Of a DNA stretch of 64,000 nucleotides, positions 1 through 7,771 are shown in pieces. Each line of letters opens with the position of its first letter. Within the stretch, counting starts at the first letter, position 1. The notes under the pieces were generated by a model that was not told where the DNA came from, did not search any database, and saw only the letters and a program-made list of their open reading frames with translations. Origin of the DNA: Anaerolineae bacterium (GTDB lineage Bacteria > Chloroflexota > Anaerolineae > Anaerolineales > E44-bin32); assembly GCA_011174825.1 (NCBI GenBank), contig DUEZ01000080.1, forward strand, positions 1 through 64,000. The letters are read 5' to 3'. Made by a program: the position numbers and the translations under genes.

Positions 1-395
1 GCCTGTTGGCCATGAAACATGTTCAACAATCGGATTTTCAAGAAGCTCACCGGTGGCTCGACGAGGCGCGGGAGAAAGAAGCTGAGCAGGGATCGCTATT
101 TTTCGATACCTTCTTTCGGTTAATCGCTGAAAGACGTTTAGCGGTGGCTGAGAGGGATTGGCCTGAAGCCTGGTCAGCGTTTGAATCGTTTATTGAGATG
201 GTGGAGAAGTCTGGGATGCGTTGGTGGCGGGCTCAAGCTCTTAGGGAATGGGCCGAAGCGCATCTGGCGCGTGGGGAATCGGGGGATGAAGAACGAGTGC
301 GCGAACTGCTCCTCGAATCGCAGGCAGAGTTTGAAGATATGGGCGCTCCAATCTATGCTGCCCAGGTGAAGGAGATCTTGAGCGGCTTGGCGTAA
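1..395 (+). CDS. C-terminal end of a TPR-like helical protein (partial at window edge)
   Basis: The frame is open to the left edge, so only the last ~130 residues are visible. They are helical and rich in Ala, Glu, Arg and Trp, with spaced pairs such as AHRWLDEAREKE and RWWRAQALREWAEAHLARG that look like tetratricopeptide-type repeats. Such tails end large signal-transduction ATPases and adenylate-cyclase or LuxR-like regulators, but no catalytic part is in view, so no function is assigned. The TTG at 6 and ATG at 12 are probably internal codons rather than the start. Confidence 0.6.
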   Translation, partial: LLAMKHVQQSDFQEAHRWLDEAREKEAEQGSLFFDTFFRLIAERRLAVAERDWPEAWSAFESFIEMVEKSGMRWWRAQALREWAEAHLARGESGDEERVRELLLESQAEFEDMGAPIYAAQVKEILSGLA

Positions 396-981
396 AGTCA
401 GAAGGTATTCGAACGGGCATTGTCGTAGCAAAGGTTATGTATTGGCGATGGTGGCCATATAAGAGTGTTGATCCTCAAAATTTGTGTCCAAGTAATAAAA
501 AATATGTGATCTCCTCCCAAAAGTGTGGATGATAGATGTGTTGTTATGATCAGAAGCAATAAGCCCGAAATGCAATCCACCTGTTCTTCAAGGCGTATTC
601 ATCCAATTCATGCATACCATTGAGGCTGCTGTTCATCGTCTTTCCAAAAGTGAAACCGTTATGGAACGATGACTCGTAGCGACGCCCTGGTAGGGCGTCG
701 TTGGGGTGCTGGACGCCCATCGGGGCGTCGTTGGAGTGCTGGACGCCCCATCGGGGCGTCCCTACGATTAATCTGAGGATGCGATGGCTGGTGCTGCCAT
801 GGTTATGCTCTCCGATACGACCTGGGCAATCCTTTTGGACATTATCCGGGGAGGAATAGATTGGGAAGCTTGATCAAATGTCAGGACACTCATCTGAAGA
901 AGATACACTTATGTCAACAATCCACAGGGTTTGGAGCAGAGCCCAAAAATGGGATTTCGTGTTGTTCCTCAAACGTCTGTC
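396..981. other. Gene-free stretch with one hairpin cluster
   Basis: No convincing coding sequence lies between the TPR-like tail and the ferredoxin gene. The only clear structure is the tandem hairpin cluster at 675-766. The rest has no recognisable promoter, RNA gene or terminator. Confidence 0.5.
675..766. repeat. Three tandem REP-type hairpins (GACGCCC...GGGCGTC)
   Basis: Three successive short palindromes of the form CGACGCCC-N-GGGCGTCG are separated by a near-identical linker, TTGGGGTGCTG then TTGGAGTGCTG. The outer ends are GTAGCGACGCC and GGGGCGTCCCTAC, recalling the GTAGGG...CCCTAC ends of other hairpin repeats in this window. This is a small tandem REP array, not a CRISPR: the repeated part is itself palindromic and the linkers are conserved. 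Confidence 0.75.
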
Positions 982-1209
982 TTATCTTCCACGTCTCGGT
1001 TGAAGCTCCAACGCCCCTTTGGGACAGGTGGTGATGCATTTTCCACAACCGTTGCACGCCCAAGGATCGATGAGAAGCATCTCGTCACTGCGAACCCAGA
1101 TAAGCGCCTCATAGCTGCAAGCGGGCAAACACATCTTGCACCCATCGCATCGTGTCTCGTCCAGCACAGCGATATATTGAGTGTCTGGTTGTTTGGAGGT
1201 TGTCGGCAT
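982..1209 (-). CDS. 2x[4Fe-4S] ferredoxin
   Basis: A 75-residue protein with two complete 4Fe-4S motifs, CDGCKMCLPAC (Cys21, 24, 27, 31) and CNGCGKCITTCP (Cys52, 55, 58, 62), typical of low-potential bacterial dicluster ferredoxins. The ATG at 1209 is preferred over the TTG one codon upstream. It lies downstream of the flavoprotein and malic enzyme genes and in line with the CODH/ACS block, so it is a candidate electron carrier for CO dehydrogenase or for reductive activation of the corrinoid protein. That link rests on position only. Confidence 0.85.
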   Translation of the reverse strand: MPTTSKQPDTQYIAVLDETRCDGCKMCLPACSYEALIWVRSDEMLLIDPWACNGCGKCITTCPKGALELQPRRGR

Positions 1210-1331
1210 CAAACTTATCGTATGATCCTGTTCTTATACGAAATGATCGTCCCCCGTCCTATCGCCTAGATGTAGACTTGCATAGGGCGGGGGACGATCT
1301 TTGCTCAAAGATGCCGCTTATCAATTAGCCG

Positions 1332-2237
1332 TTAATCAGGCAATTGAAGCAGGTATTCATGAGCGGTCAAGGCGGCTTTGGCTCCCTCGCCCACAGCGAT
1401 CAGAACCTGCTCGGCGATGACATTGGTCACGTCCCCGGCGGCGAAGATTCCCTCGTCAGAAGTTCGGTTGGCACAATCGACGACGATTCGATCCAGCTCA
1501 TCTCGCTCGACCAAGTGAGCAACGATCTCCGATTGAGGTTCTAATTCAAGCTCGACGAAGAACGCGTCGGCCTCGATTTCTCTCTTTTCACCGTCCTTGG
1601 CAATAACCAGCCTACGAGCGTAATCATCGCCCAAGACCGATTCAACTTGGAAGCCTTCCAACACCTCGACGTTTTCCGCTCCGAGTACTTTCTTACCCAT
1701 CGAGGAACTCAAGTCGCCGTGGGTAGGCGCGATCAAAGTGACTTTTTGCGCGATGCTCGCCAATTCAGCCGTTGCACGCAGCGCAAGCATGGTGTCGCCG
1801 ATGACCACTGTATCTCGCTCGATGAACAGCGGCGCATAGGAGACGGCGCTGTAGCACAGGCCGCGCATCATGAACTCTTTCTCGCCAGGGACTTCTAGTA
1901 AACGTCCCAATGCGCCCGTGGCGACGATCAGAGCTTTGGTTTCATGTTCCGCCCCTTCGCGAGTAGATACCTTATAGCCACCCTTAATCTTCTCGACTTT
2001 TACGGCTTTATCGAACACGCGGGCGAACTTAAGGTAATCAATCTCGTTCGAGAAGCGACTGACGACCTCCTCACCCGTGATGACAAGATGCTTCTCGATA
2101 AATGGGAGTTGAAGGCGGTAGTTCGTTTTTCCGCCCAAATCGCCGGTGATAAGCAGCACGTCCAGTCGTTTTCGTAAGGCGTAGACGGTGGCCGTTAAGC
2201 CAGCCGGCCCGCCGCCCAATACAATCAAGTCATGCAT
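1332..2237 (-). CDS. Thioredoxin-reductase-fold flavoprotein lacking CxxC and a normal NAD(P)H motif
   Basis: The 301 residues match the thioredoxin-reductase fold: FAD-binding GGGPAG at residues 8-13 and the second flavin motif GIFAAGDVTN near the C terminus. The redox-active CxxC is replaced by SAVS (Ser130, Ser133), with a lone Cys128. The second dinucleotide-binding loop, usually GGGxSA, reads IGDTMLA, and the HRR motif that reads the NADPH phosphate is absent (LIAPTHG). FAD binding is likely; dithiol chemistry and NADPH use are doubtful. The gene follows malic enzyme by 12 bases, has an AGGAGTGA ribosome site and precedes a ferredoxin gene, so a ferredoxin-linked electron-transfer role is possible but unproven. 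Confidence 0.75.
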   Translation of the reverse strand: MHDLIVLGGGPAGLTATVYALRKRLDVLLITGDLGGKTNYRLQLPFIEKHLVITGEEVVSRFSNEIDYLKFARVFDKAVKVEKIKGGYKVSTREGAEHETKALIVATGALGRLLEVPGEKEFMMRGLCYSAVSYAPLFIERDTVVIGDTMLALRATAELASIAQKVTLIAPTHGDLSSSMGKKVLGAENVEVLEGFQVESVLGDDYARRLVIAKDGEKREIEADAFFVELELEPQSEIVAHLVERDELDRIVVDCANRTSDEGIFAAGDVTNVIAEQVLIAVGEGAKAALTAHEYLLQLPD

Positions 2238-2249
2238 CGTTACTCACTC

Positions 2250-3611
2250 CTACTCTTCCGCTTCGGAGATAAAACCTTCAGCCATCATGTTGGCTGTCAG
2301 GTCGCGTGAGCGCCGGATGATCTTCTCGGCGTTTGCTAGCTCTTCTTCGTAGGTCATCGGTTTTCGAGCGATCCCCTCCTCGACTGCCTTTGCAGCGACA
2401 GCGGCGGCCTCCCGGGGGAAGACTTGCCAGTCATCCATGGTTGGTAGAATGCGATCAGGGGCTAGGCCTTGTTCAACGGCCAGCTTAGCAAGCTCGTCTG
2501 CAGCTGCTTTGCACATGGAATCGGTGATCGTCGAGGCTCGTACGTCCAGCGTCCCACGGAAGATCCCCGGGAACCCAAGCGAGTTGTTTACCTGGTTGGG
2601 GAAATCAGATCGACCTGTAGCAATCACGGCTGCGCCACCCTCTTCCGCTTCCCAAGGCCAAATCTCTGGGACTGGATTTGCGCAGGCGAATACGACAGGG
2701 TCTTTAGCCATCTTGCGAATCCAGTCGGGGAGAATCGTCCCTGGACCTGGTTTGGAGAGGGCGATAACGACGTCCGCGTCTTCCAACGCCTCGGGAATTC
2801 CACCCTGGCGACCTTCCTCGTTCGTCGTTTGACAGAACTTCCATTTGTCAACAAACTCGGCTTTACGCAGTTCAATATCTTCACGCTCAGCGTGGAGGAT
2901 GCCCTTACTGTCCACCACTCGACATAACCCCGGGTTGGCACCGGAAGCGAAGATAAGACGAGCGCAGGCGACATTGGCGGAACCGGAGCCGATAAAGGCG
3001 ATCGAAGCTTGCCCCAGTTCTTTGCCGACAATGTGGAGCGCGTTGAACAAGGCTGCCAATGTGACGGTAGCCGTGCCTTGTTGATCATCATGCCAGATGG
3101 GAATCTCAGCTTGTTCACGCAGGGTATCGAGCACGCGGAAGCACTTCGGTTGGGAGATGTCCTCCAAGTTCACTCCTCCGAAACCCGGCTGGATGAGCAG
3201 GACGGTCTCGATGATCTTGTCCGGATCCTTGGTGTCGAGCATGATCGGCCAGGCGTCAACACCTCCCAAGTATTTGTACAGCAATGCCTTTCCTTCCATC
3301 ACAGGTAGGCCGGCTTTGGGACCGATATCACCTAAGCCAAGCACACGTGTACCGTCGGAGACGACAGCAACGGTGTTCCACTTGTGGGTATGCTCGTACA
3401 CCAGTTCGGGATCCTCAGCGATCGCCCGACACGGAGCGGCGACGCCCGGCGTGTACCAGATCGCGAAATCCCCAAAGTCGCGGATTCGGGCCTTAAGTGC
3501 CACCTCTACTTTCCCCCGGTAGTAGGGGTGGAGCTTCAAGGCATCTGCGGAGGGCTTTTTGGCTTTTGCCAGCAGCTCCTCAATATTAATTTCTGAGTCT
3601 GAAGTGGTCAT
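2250..3611 (-). CDS. NAD(P)-dependent malic enzyme
   Basis: At 453 residues it matches the short bacterial malic enzymes that decarboxylate malate to pyruvate with reduction of NAD(P). Visible blocks include IWYTPGVAAPC, SDGTRVLGLGDIGPKAG, the metal-site region EDISQPKCF...PIWHDDQQGTA, and a Rossmann motif GSGSANVA. A GGAGATC ribosome site precedes the ATG. It sits between acsE (134-base spacer with a long hairpin) and the flavoprotein gene. In an autotroph it could interconvert C3 and C4 acids or supply reducing equivalents. Cofactor preference cannot be read from sequence alone. Confidence 0.93.
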   Translation of the reverse strand: MTTSDSEINIEELLAKAKKPSADALKLHPYYRGKVEVALKARIRDFGDFAIWYTPGVAAPCRAIAEDPELVYEHTHKWNTVAVVSDGTRVLGLGDIGPKAGLPVMEGKALLYKYLGGVDAWPIMLDTKDPDKIIETVLLIQPGFGGVNLEDISQPKCFRVLDTLREQAEIPIWHDDQQGTATVTLAALFNALHIVGKELGQASIAFIGSGSANVACARLIFASGANPGLCRVVDSKGILHAEREDIELRKAEFVDKWKFCQTTNEEGRQGGIPEALEDADVVIALSKPGPGTILPDWIRKMAKDPVVFACANPVPEIWPWEAEEGGAAVIATGRSDFPNQVNNSLGFPGIFRGTLDVRASTITDSMCKAAADELAKLAVEQGLAPDRILPTMDDWQVFPREAAAVAAKAVEEGIARKPMTYEEELANAEKIIRRSRDLTANMMAEGFISEAEE

Positions 3612-3635
3612 GTGGTGGATCTCCTTATCGAAGCG

Positions 3636-3736
3636 ATCAGCATTCAGCTTTCAGCAGTCAGCCTGACTTGCTTTCAGTGCAATGCGCTTGATCCAAAGAA
3701 TCGCTTGGTGCTGAACGCTGAGAGCTGATAGCTGAT
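3636..3736. repeat. Long imperfect hairpin in the acsE-malic enzyme spacer
   Basis: The left arm 3636-3662 is built of TCAGC words and is nearly complementary to the right arm 3710-3736, built of GCTGA words. It occupies most of the 134-base spacer between the two genes. It could act as an mRNA processing or stability element, or be a repeat insertion. Confidence 0.6.
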
Positions 3737-3745
3737 AGCTAGACG

Positions 3746-4669
3746 CTAGAGTCGTAGATATGAATCGGTGTAGATCACCTTATTGAGTAACACTTGAACC
3801 GTCTTCCATATGTCGACGTGTGCTGGTTCAGACATGTCGACATCTTCCTGTTGGAGCTCTTCCATCGCCGCCACCGTATCAAACAGCTTTAAGTAGAGCC
3901 ACCCGGCAGGTGTGCTATCGTCGCGTTCTTCAATGATCCGAATAGTCTCCATAAGTTCACTATCGAGCGGGTCGAGGATGGCGGAATCGAGGCCGACAGC
4001 CATCAACATAACCAGGTGTACACGGTTAATGAGTGGCTGCAGCTCGTGTGGCACTTGATTGACCACATTTGAAGCCCCTACGACGGTCATCGGTGGCGGA
4101 TCCATCAACATTTTCAGCATCCGCACGGTCTCGATCCCCTCAGGCACGTATTCTTGGCAGCCCGAGACAGTCAGGATAAGCGGGTCGATGTAAAGCTTCT
4201 CCATCGGGATGCCAACTTCCATGGCTCGCGGGATGAGTTTCTCCATCGCGATCCCGATACGTGCGTCGGCGCTCACCGGGATGCCGCTCTTCTCCAAACA
4301 GAGGGCGATCAGCATGGCATCATATTCTGCCGCCAAGGGCGGCACGTTGGCTAAGCGCTCCTCCTCCGCTGAGGTTGAGTTGACGATCGCATTGGAGCCG
4401 ACCCTTTTTAGGCCGGTTTCGATGGCGGCCAGATTTGTCGTGTCGAAGGATAGCGTCATCCCAGGCACAGCCTCCTGCATACAATCAACCAGCCAGTCCA
4501 CAACCTCGGGTCCGTCCTTCTTGCGGGGACCGATGTTCAAGTCGATCACATCGGCGCCGGCCTCTTTCTGTTTTTGAGCCAGATCGACGAAGAATCCCCC
4601 GTCCCTGTCACTGAGAGCTTGTTTGACCTTCGACGATACGATGTGAATATTCTCTCCGATCTTGTACAT
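3746..4669 (-). CDS. acsE: Methyl-H4folate:corrinoid iron-sulfur protein methyltransferase
   Basis: A 307-residue pterin-binding TIM-barrel protein. N-terminal MYKIGENIH, the block AGADVIDLNIGPRKKDGPE, LSFDTTN and IVNSTSAEE are family hallmarks of the enzyme that moves the methyl group of methyl-tetrahydrofolate to cob(I)amide on the corrinoid iron-sulfur protein. The start at 4669 is chosen because GGAGAGG precedes it; the in-frame ATG at 4714 would add 15 basic residues unlike the family. It is ~45 residues longer than the Moorella enzyme, with an acidic C-terminal extension. It lies 41 bases after cooC in the Wood-Ljungdahl block. Confidence 0.9.
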   Translation of the reverse strand: MYKIGENIHIVSSKVKQALSDRDGGFFVDLAQKQKEAGADVIDLNIGPRKKDGPEVVDWLVDCMQEAVPGMTLSFDTTNLAAIETGLKRVGSNAIVNSTSAEEERLANVPPLAAEYDAMLIALCLEKSGIPVSADARIGIAMEKLIPRAMEVGIPMEKLYIDPLILTVSGCQEYVPEGIETVRMLKMLMDPPPMTVVGASNVVNQVPHELQPLINRVHLVMLMAVGLDSAILDPLDSELMETIRIIEERDDSTPAGWLYLKLFDTVAAMEELQQEDVDMSEPAHVDIWKTVQVLLNKVIYTDSYLRL

Positions 4670-4710
4670 ATATCCTCTCCTCTGTGTCTGTCGTGGACTC
4701 GCCTTGGTTC

Positions 4711-5478
4711 TCAAAGTGAGTTCAGGATCCGGGTTGTTAAATCTTCCACGGCTCGATAAGCCGGTGAGTCTCCATTCAACTGCACAAGCGGTTTGCCATA
4801 AGCGTCCAGCTGGTTTACTTCATCGTCGGCAGGGATCATGACCGCGATTTCAAGATCTAGATCGTCAATTGCTTCTCGGAGGGGTGGTGCCAAATCGTTC
4901 TGAACCCGGTTGACGATCAGTAGCGTCTGCTTGACGTTCACCTCAAGATCTTGGGCCAGAGTGGCCATTTCTCCCGCGGTACGTACGCCACGGATGGTAG
5001 GGTCGGTGACCAATAGGAGCAGATCAACGTCGCGGGTGGTGCGGCGACTGATATGCTCCATACCAGCCTCATTGTCGATCACGACGTAATCATAGGTTTT
5101 CCCCAGTTCATCAATGATTACGCGAAGCAAATGGTTTACCGCGCAGTAACAACCCTGGCCCTCAGGTCGTCCCATGGCGAGCAAATCGATCTGCTCGCCT
5201 TCTTCCAAGGCCATGCGCACTTCATAATCGAGGTATTCATGGCGACTGATAGCAACGCCCAACTGACGCTCCTGAGTTGTCTCCGACATCTTTTCTCTTA
5301 TCTCACCCACTGTCGTCGGCAACGATAATCCCAGCGCTAAGTGAAGATTGGACGCCGGATCAGCATCGATGGCCAGTAAAGGTCCCCGGCAATGGGGCAG
5401 GAGCGAACGGATGAGAAGCGCTGCAATGGTCGTCTTCCCGGTTCCACCTTTTCCCGCTAACGCAATCGTTTTTGTCAT
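4711..5478 (-). CDS. cooC: CO dehydrogenase nickel-insertion ATPase CooC
   Basis: 255 residues of the MinD/ParA-type ATPase family. The deviant Walker A loop GKGGTGKTT is at residues 10-18, the switch region DADPASN follows, and the metal-binding CxC of CooC is present as Cys110-Tyr-Cys112 in GQGCYCAVNH. CooC dimers bind Ni and load the C-cluster of CO dehydrogenase in an ATP-dependent way. The gene stands between acsV and acsE, and its start has a GAGGTGG ribosome site. Assignment to CooC rather than a generic ParA protein rests on the CxC and on location. Confidence 0.9.
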   Translation of the reverse strand: MTKTIALAGKGGTGKTTIAALLIRSLLPHCRGPLLAIDADPASNLHLALGLSLPTTVGEIREKMSETTQERQLGVAISRHEYLDYEVRMALEEGEQIDLLAMGRPEGQGCYCAVNHLLRVIIDELGKTYDYVVIDNEAGMEHISRRTTRDVDLLLLVTDPTIRGVRTAGEMATLAQDLEVNVKQTLLIVNRVQNDLAPPLREAIDDLDLEIAVMIPADDEVNQLDAYGKPLVQLNGDSPAYRAVEDLTTRILNSL

Positions 5479-5543
5479 CTATACCACCTCAGACAGCTCA
5501 TATACTTCAGCTTCAATGATAATGCCCCATGGATCTTTCCCTC

Positions 5544-5580
5544 AATCCCCTGATGCCTAATCCCTAATCCCCTGATGCCT
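5544..5580. repeat. Short direct repeat in the acsV-cooC spacer
   Basis: The 15-mer AATCCCCTGATGCCT occurs at 5544-5558 and 5566-5580 with a 22-base period, separated by AATCCCT-like filler. It is related in wording to the inverted repeat between acsB and acsD (GATCCCTGATCCC). Function unknown. Confidence 0.6.
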
Positions 5581-5606
5581 GACCCTTTCTTTATTTTAGG
5601 GCTCTC

Positions 5607-7514
5607 TCAGTCCCCCTCATGTTGCGCCCATATCTCTGCCACGCTGGGGAAGCGCGTGATTTCCGTATGCGGTAGAAAGAGCGCCGCGGTGAAGGCATCG
5701 TAGAAAGTGTTATCAGCCGAGAGCTCTACGTAGGTCATCATCTGCGCGATCTCTTGGATCTGCTGGCGGGATCGAAATGAAAGAAGAGCCATGTAGCTTC
5801 CCAGTACAGCGGTATTGCCGAGGAAGTGGAACCGGTCCCACGGCAGATCAGGCAACAAACCGATCTTGATCGCGTTTTCGACATTGATGTACTTTCCGAA
5901 AGCCCCACCGACGAGAACCTGTTTGGCATCCTTCAGTTCGACGCCCACACTCTCTGCGAGAACAGTGAATCCTGCATAGATGGCCGCTTTGGCACGCATG
6001 AGGTTGTCCACATCAACTTTGGTCAGGACGATGTCACGACCGGTTTCGGTCTCGTCACCCCAGACCACGATGTACTCCGGTCCATGTTCACCTTGGCGTA
6101 CGCGCGGTGTATCCAAATCTAGTTTGACTTGTCCGGCGCGATCAACGACTCCTGTAACGAACAGCTCTGCAAGCAGTGAGATCAACCCTGAGCCGCAGAT
6201 ACCGCGGGGCTTCGCATTTCCGATGACGCGAATTGTGGGCTCGTAGGTCTCCGAGTGAACCCAGACCTCTTCTATGGCTCCGACGGTAGCCCGCATGCCA
6301 TCCACCACGCCTGCACCTTCGAAGGCAGGGCCAGCGGAACAAGCGCAGGTCACCATCCACTCTTCTGTTCCTAGGACGGTCTCTCCGTTGGTACCTACAT
6401 CGATGAACAAGGTTAGTTCATCAGTGTTGGCTAATCCGCTGGCCAGCACACCAGCGGTGATATCAGCACCGACATAGGAGGCCACACCGGAGAGGCAGAG
6501 GACCGAAGCTTGAGGGTGGACCCCAAGGTTGAGCTCGGAGGCCAGGTGAGTTTGAGGGTGGTTGACCGTTGGAATATATGGGGTCAAGCGGATAGAAGAC
6601 GGAGGTAAACCAAGGAAGAGGTGGATCATGGTGGTGTTGCCTGCCACGGTCACCTTGTGGATCCCTTCAGGGGAGATCCCCGTGCGTCGCTTGAGCCGCT
6701 CGAGTAAAGTGTCGATCGTTTGACGGACCAACGTTCCCAATTCGCTGAGGTCCTTCTTCTCAGCGTAGATGATACGTGAGATCACGTCCTCACCTCGGGC
6801 GATTTGACCGTTGTATTCTGCGGCTGAGTTCAGAACTTGCCCGGTGGTTAGGTCAACGAGCAGCGCGGTCACGGTTGTGGTCCCGATGTCGAGAGCTAAG
6901 CCAATAGGTTGGATCGGCTCAGGGCTGAGATCGATCAAACGTGCGGGACCGAGTAAGGGTGCTTGGGATTCTAAGACCACCCAAGGTGACCACTCCGAAT
7001 CCCTCAATATAGTCCCCAGACGACGCAAGGTAGGAAGTGGAATAGTAATCGAAGTGAAACCCTTGGCGGCTAATGCCTTCTCGAGCCTGGATAGGTCGTC
7101 CATGTTATCTTGTAGCGACGGAGGAGGAAGGTCCACCTGAAAAGCTTGGACACTTTGCATCGTTGCTGGATCATAAGGGAAGGGAAGTTCGATTTTGCGA
7201 GCGGTTTTATCGGTTGTCAAGCGGCGCTCGATCCGTTCCTGCTCGGGGATGGTGATCGTGACATCCCCCTCGATAACCGTCTGGCAGGCTAGGGCATACC
7301 CAGCCGCCATGTCCTCAGCTGTGAGGCGGATGGTGGAACGGCGTCGTGCGCCGGTTCCCTCAAGGATCACCGCGCAGCGCCCACAACGACCTTGTCCACC
7401 ACAAGGTTGGGTGACATCCAAGTTCGCACCCTGGATGGCCTCAGAGATCAAGGTGCCAGTGGGCACCTCGACGGAAACCTCTGCGGGCAGAAAAGTTACT
7501 TTATGGACAGCCAA
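5607..7514 (-). CDS. acsV: Reductive activator of the corrinoid iron-sulfur protein (RACo type)
   Basis: 635 residues with an N-terminal plant-type [2Fe-2S] domain (Cys38, 44, 47 and 77 in QPCGGQGRCGRCAV...ALACQT), a linker, and a large ASKHA-type ATPase domain starting near residue 205 at LALDIGTTTVTALLVDL. This is the architecture of RACo, which uses ATP to drive one-electron reduction of inactive cob(II)amide on the corrinoid protein. The start codon is TTG at 7514: an in-frame stop lies three codons upstream and no ATG fits. Spacers of 257 bases to acsC and 128 bases to cooC are the largest within the acs genes. Confidence 0.9.
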   Translation of the reverse strand: MAVHKVTFLPAEVSVEVPTGTLISEAIQGANLDVTQPCGGQGRCGRCAVILEGTGARRRSTIRLTAEDMAAGYALACQTVIEGDVTITIPEQERIERRLTTDKTARKIELPFPYDPATMQSVQAFQVDLPPPSLQDNMDDLSRLEKALAAKGFTSITIPLPTLRRLGTILRDSEWSPWVVLESQAPLLGPARLIDLSPEPIQPIGLALDIGTTTVTALLVDLTTGQVLNSAAEYNGQIARGEDVISRIIYAEKKDLSELGTLVRQTIDTLLERLKRRTGISPEGIHKVTVAGNTTMIHLFLGLPPSSIRLTPYIPTVNHPQTHLASELNLGVHPQASVLCLSGVASYVGADITAGVLASGLANTDELTLFIDVGTNGETVLGTEEWMVTCACSAGPAFEGAGVVDGMRATVGAIEEVWVHSETYEPTIRVIGNAKPRGICGSGLISLLAELFVTGVVDRAGQVKLDLDTPRVRQGEHGPEYIVVWGDETETGRDIVLTKVDVDNLMRAKAAIYAGFTVLAESVGVELKDAKQVLVGGAFGKYINVENAIKIGLLPDLPWDRFHFLGNTAVLGSYMALLSFRSRQQIQEIAQMMTYVELSADNTFYDAFTAALFLPHTEITRFPSVAEIWAQHEGD

Positions 7515-7771
7515 AACGTTTCATACCAGGTAACTGTGTAAGCCTATCGGACTTTCGTGATCGGCTATTTGAATGTCAGATAGGTGACCGTCAAGGAGTT
7601 ACTCGCATGTAAGGATCACAAGGATGATTAGAGATTCTGACGGTCATCTTTAATGTTCCTCTATGAATCTTGTGCAGCTCCCATTGTCAGAGGAAGCCCT
7701 GATGCTAAAGTCTGCTAGCTTAGGGCTGTAGGCATGTGTGATCCTGGGTAGACGAGTTTGGAGGTGATGCC
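7515..7771 (-). other. Long acsC-acsV spacer with hairpin potential
   Basis: This 257-base spacer carries GTGACCGTCA near 7582 and TGACGGTCAT near 7638 as inverted partners, and GCCCT...AGGGC near 7696-7726. No cobalamin-riboswitch B12 box, promoter or T-tract terminator was recognised. It could hold an internal promoter or an attenuating structure before the TTG-started acsV. Confidence 0.3.

Noticed and set aside
675-766. Possible mini-CRISPR
   Set aside because: Repeats are palindromic, the linkers are conserved rather than unique, and no cas genes are present; it is a REP cluster.
4670-4714. Upstream ATG extension of AcsE
   Set aside because: Adds basic residues unlike the family, while the ATG at 4669 has a good GGAGAGG site.
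7515-7771. Cobalamin riboswitch before the corrinoid activator gene
   Set aside because: No B12-box or supporting helices could be found on the transcribed strand.
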